From Dipteronia dyeriana (Eukaryota; Streptophyta; Magnoliopsida; Sapindales; Sapindaceae): a stretch of 64,000 nt of DNA. Positions 62,901 through 64,000 of this stretch are shown here, piece by piece. The notes under the pieces were generated by a model. It worked only from the letters and a program-made list of their open reading frames with translations, did no database searches and was not told the DNA's origin. A program made the translations under genes and the position numbers. Where the stretch lies: NCBI GenBank assembly GCA_032871835.1, contig CM065295.1, forward strand, positions 88,777,819 through 88,841,818. Direction: 5' to 3'. The number at the start of each line of letters is the position of its first letter. Positions within the stretch are counted from its first letter, which is position 1.

Positions 62901-64000
62901 GTACGTAAAATTACACAAACGGCACCGATTTTATCAACAAATTTAAAGTTATCCCTTAAACTTTTTTATCATTTGAATTTCAATAACATTAAAGTTTTCA
63001 ACTTGAGTTATAACTTGTAACTCAACATGTTACGATATGCCGTACAATTTCATTCAACAACAGAGGCGATGCCAAGGGGGCTGGCATTGGCATAAAATAA
63101 ATATTAAAAATTTATATATTTATATATTAAATTTATTGAAATTTCACTTTAGCCCTCCAAATATTTTTTTTTGTTTCATCCTTATTGATCAACACCGTAA
63201 ATACATAAAATTCACTTATTATATGAAACTGGCACATCCATAAGTTGAATTATAAGAGTTAGGGGTGTCTGTTTTTTTGTCTTAAGTATTAAAAGATCTT
63301 ATTTTGAGTAAGTAAAGTAATACCACTTAATATTTAAGACACTCTCATTTGTTTGTTTTTTTATTTGAGAGTATTCCACTTAAATATTAAGTGGTCTTGA
63401 TTTTACTATTCTATCTCTATTTTAATAAATTATTTAACTTTTAAGATATTTTATTTTTATTTTTTAACATATATTTAATTTCATATAAAAAAAAGTTATT
63501 TATTTTCATTTAAAATTTTATATTTCAATTTAAATATTTATTTAAAATGTAATATAATATAAAATAAAATATTTTATATTTTTGAAAGAAAAAAAGTCAT
63601 CAGAGCCATCTGCACGACTGCACATCACAACCAACCCTTCACCGTCGTCGCCACGTACCAATGTCTGCCGCTGTCACCGTCGCGAGTCACCCATCACGGC
63701 CGATATAGAAAGATTCGCCGGCCACCAATGACTAAACCTCCGCAATCGAAGTCGTTGATTTGTTTGCTCAATCGCGAACGAAACCCATGAAGATTTGATT
63801 TTGCAGACCCCGCCTCCACCGCTCCACTTCCATTGCTTCGCCTCCTCCGCCCTATAAACAACCTCTCACAGTTCCTCCGGTGACGCGCGAGCTGAATACG
63901 TCACCATCATCTAGTCTCTTGCGATTGCTGCTTCTTCGAAACACAAGTCTTTCTTCTTCCGATTCGTCGTCGATTGGAATGTATTTCTCGACGGCTTCCA
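62901..64000. other. Start of gene C intron 8, with inserted repeat-like DNA
   Basis: AT-rich to about 63590, with a GTCTTAAGTATTAAAAGATC-like string near 63280 that partly recurs inverted at 63340-63400 and suggests a transposon end. From 63597 the sequence becomes GC-rich with CACCGTCGTCG/CGCCTCC strings. I could not recognise a protein there. Confidence 0.4.

Overview
The window is plant nuclear DNA, most likely from an angiosperm. The evidence is AT-rich introns with GT..AG borders, a dense layer of plant-type MULE, hAT and MITE elements, and a cluster of multi-exon serine carboxypeptidase-like (SCPL) genes of the plant acyltransferase type. I cannot name the species from the sequence.

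Layout. Positions 1-3085 hold decayed transposons on the minus strand: a broken Mutator-like (MULE) transposase, an unusual palindromic repeat array, and a broken hAT transposase. A tandem segmental duplication of about 16 kb follows (unit 1, 3373-19293; unit 2, 19300-35266), joined by 6 bp of filler. Each unit holds the same transposon block and the same two intact plus-strand SCPL genes, called here A1 (467 codons) and A2 (466 codons). The A1 and A2 copies differ by only 2 and 1 amino acids. Positions 35267-42068 are repeats and intergenic DNA, starting with a palindromic MITE in which the duplication breakpoint lies. Gene B (42069-48333, 465 aa) is a third type of SCPL, with a 3.3 kb transposon-filled intron 2. 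Positions 48334-54192 are intergenic. Gene C (54193 onward) is a fourth type of SCPL; its first eight exons are in the window and the rest lies beyond the right edge.

All SCPL genes share one orientation. Their 14-exon structure is nearly identical, and exons 3-8 are exactly 77, 123, 103, 38, 102 and 87 bp in every copy, so they arose by serial tandem duplication. All have signal peptides and the GGPGC motif. The Ser-Asp-His triad is visible wherever the relevant exons are in the window. The nucleophile is in a DSY context (typical of acyltransferases) rather than ESY (typical of peptidases). By family knowledge such proteins are vacuolar acyltransferases that use 1-O-glucose esters as acyl donors to build specialised metabolites; the actual substrates cannot be read from the sequence. 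Differences around the nucleophile, oxyanion region, His motif and linker suggest that A1, A2, B and C do different jobs, while the recent duplication mainly doubles the dose of A1 and A2.
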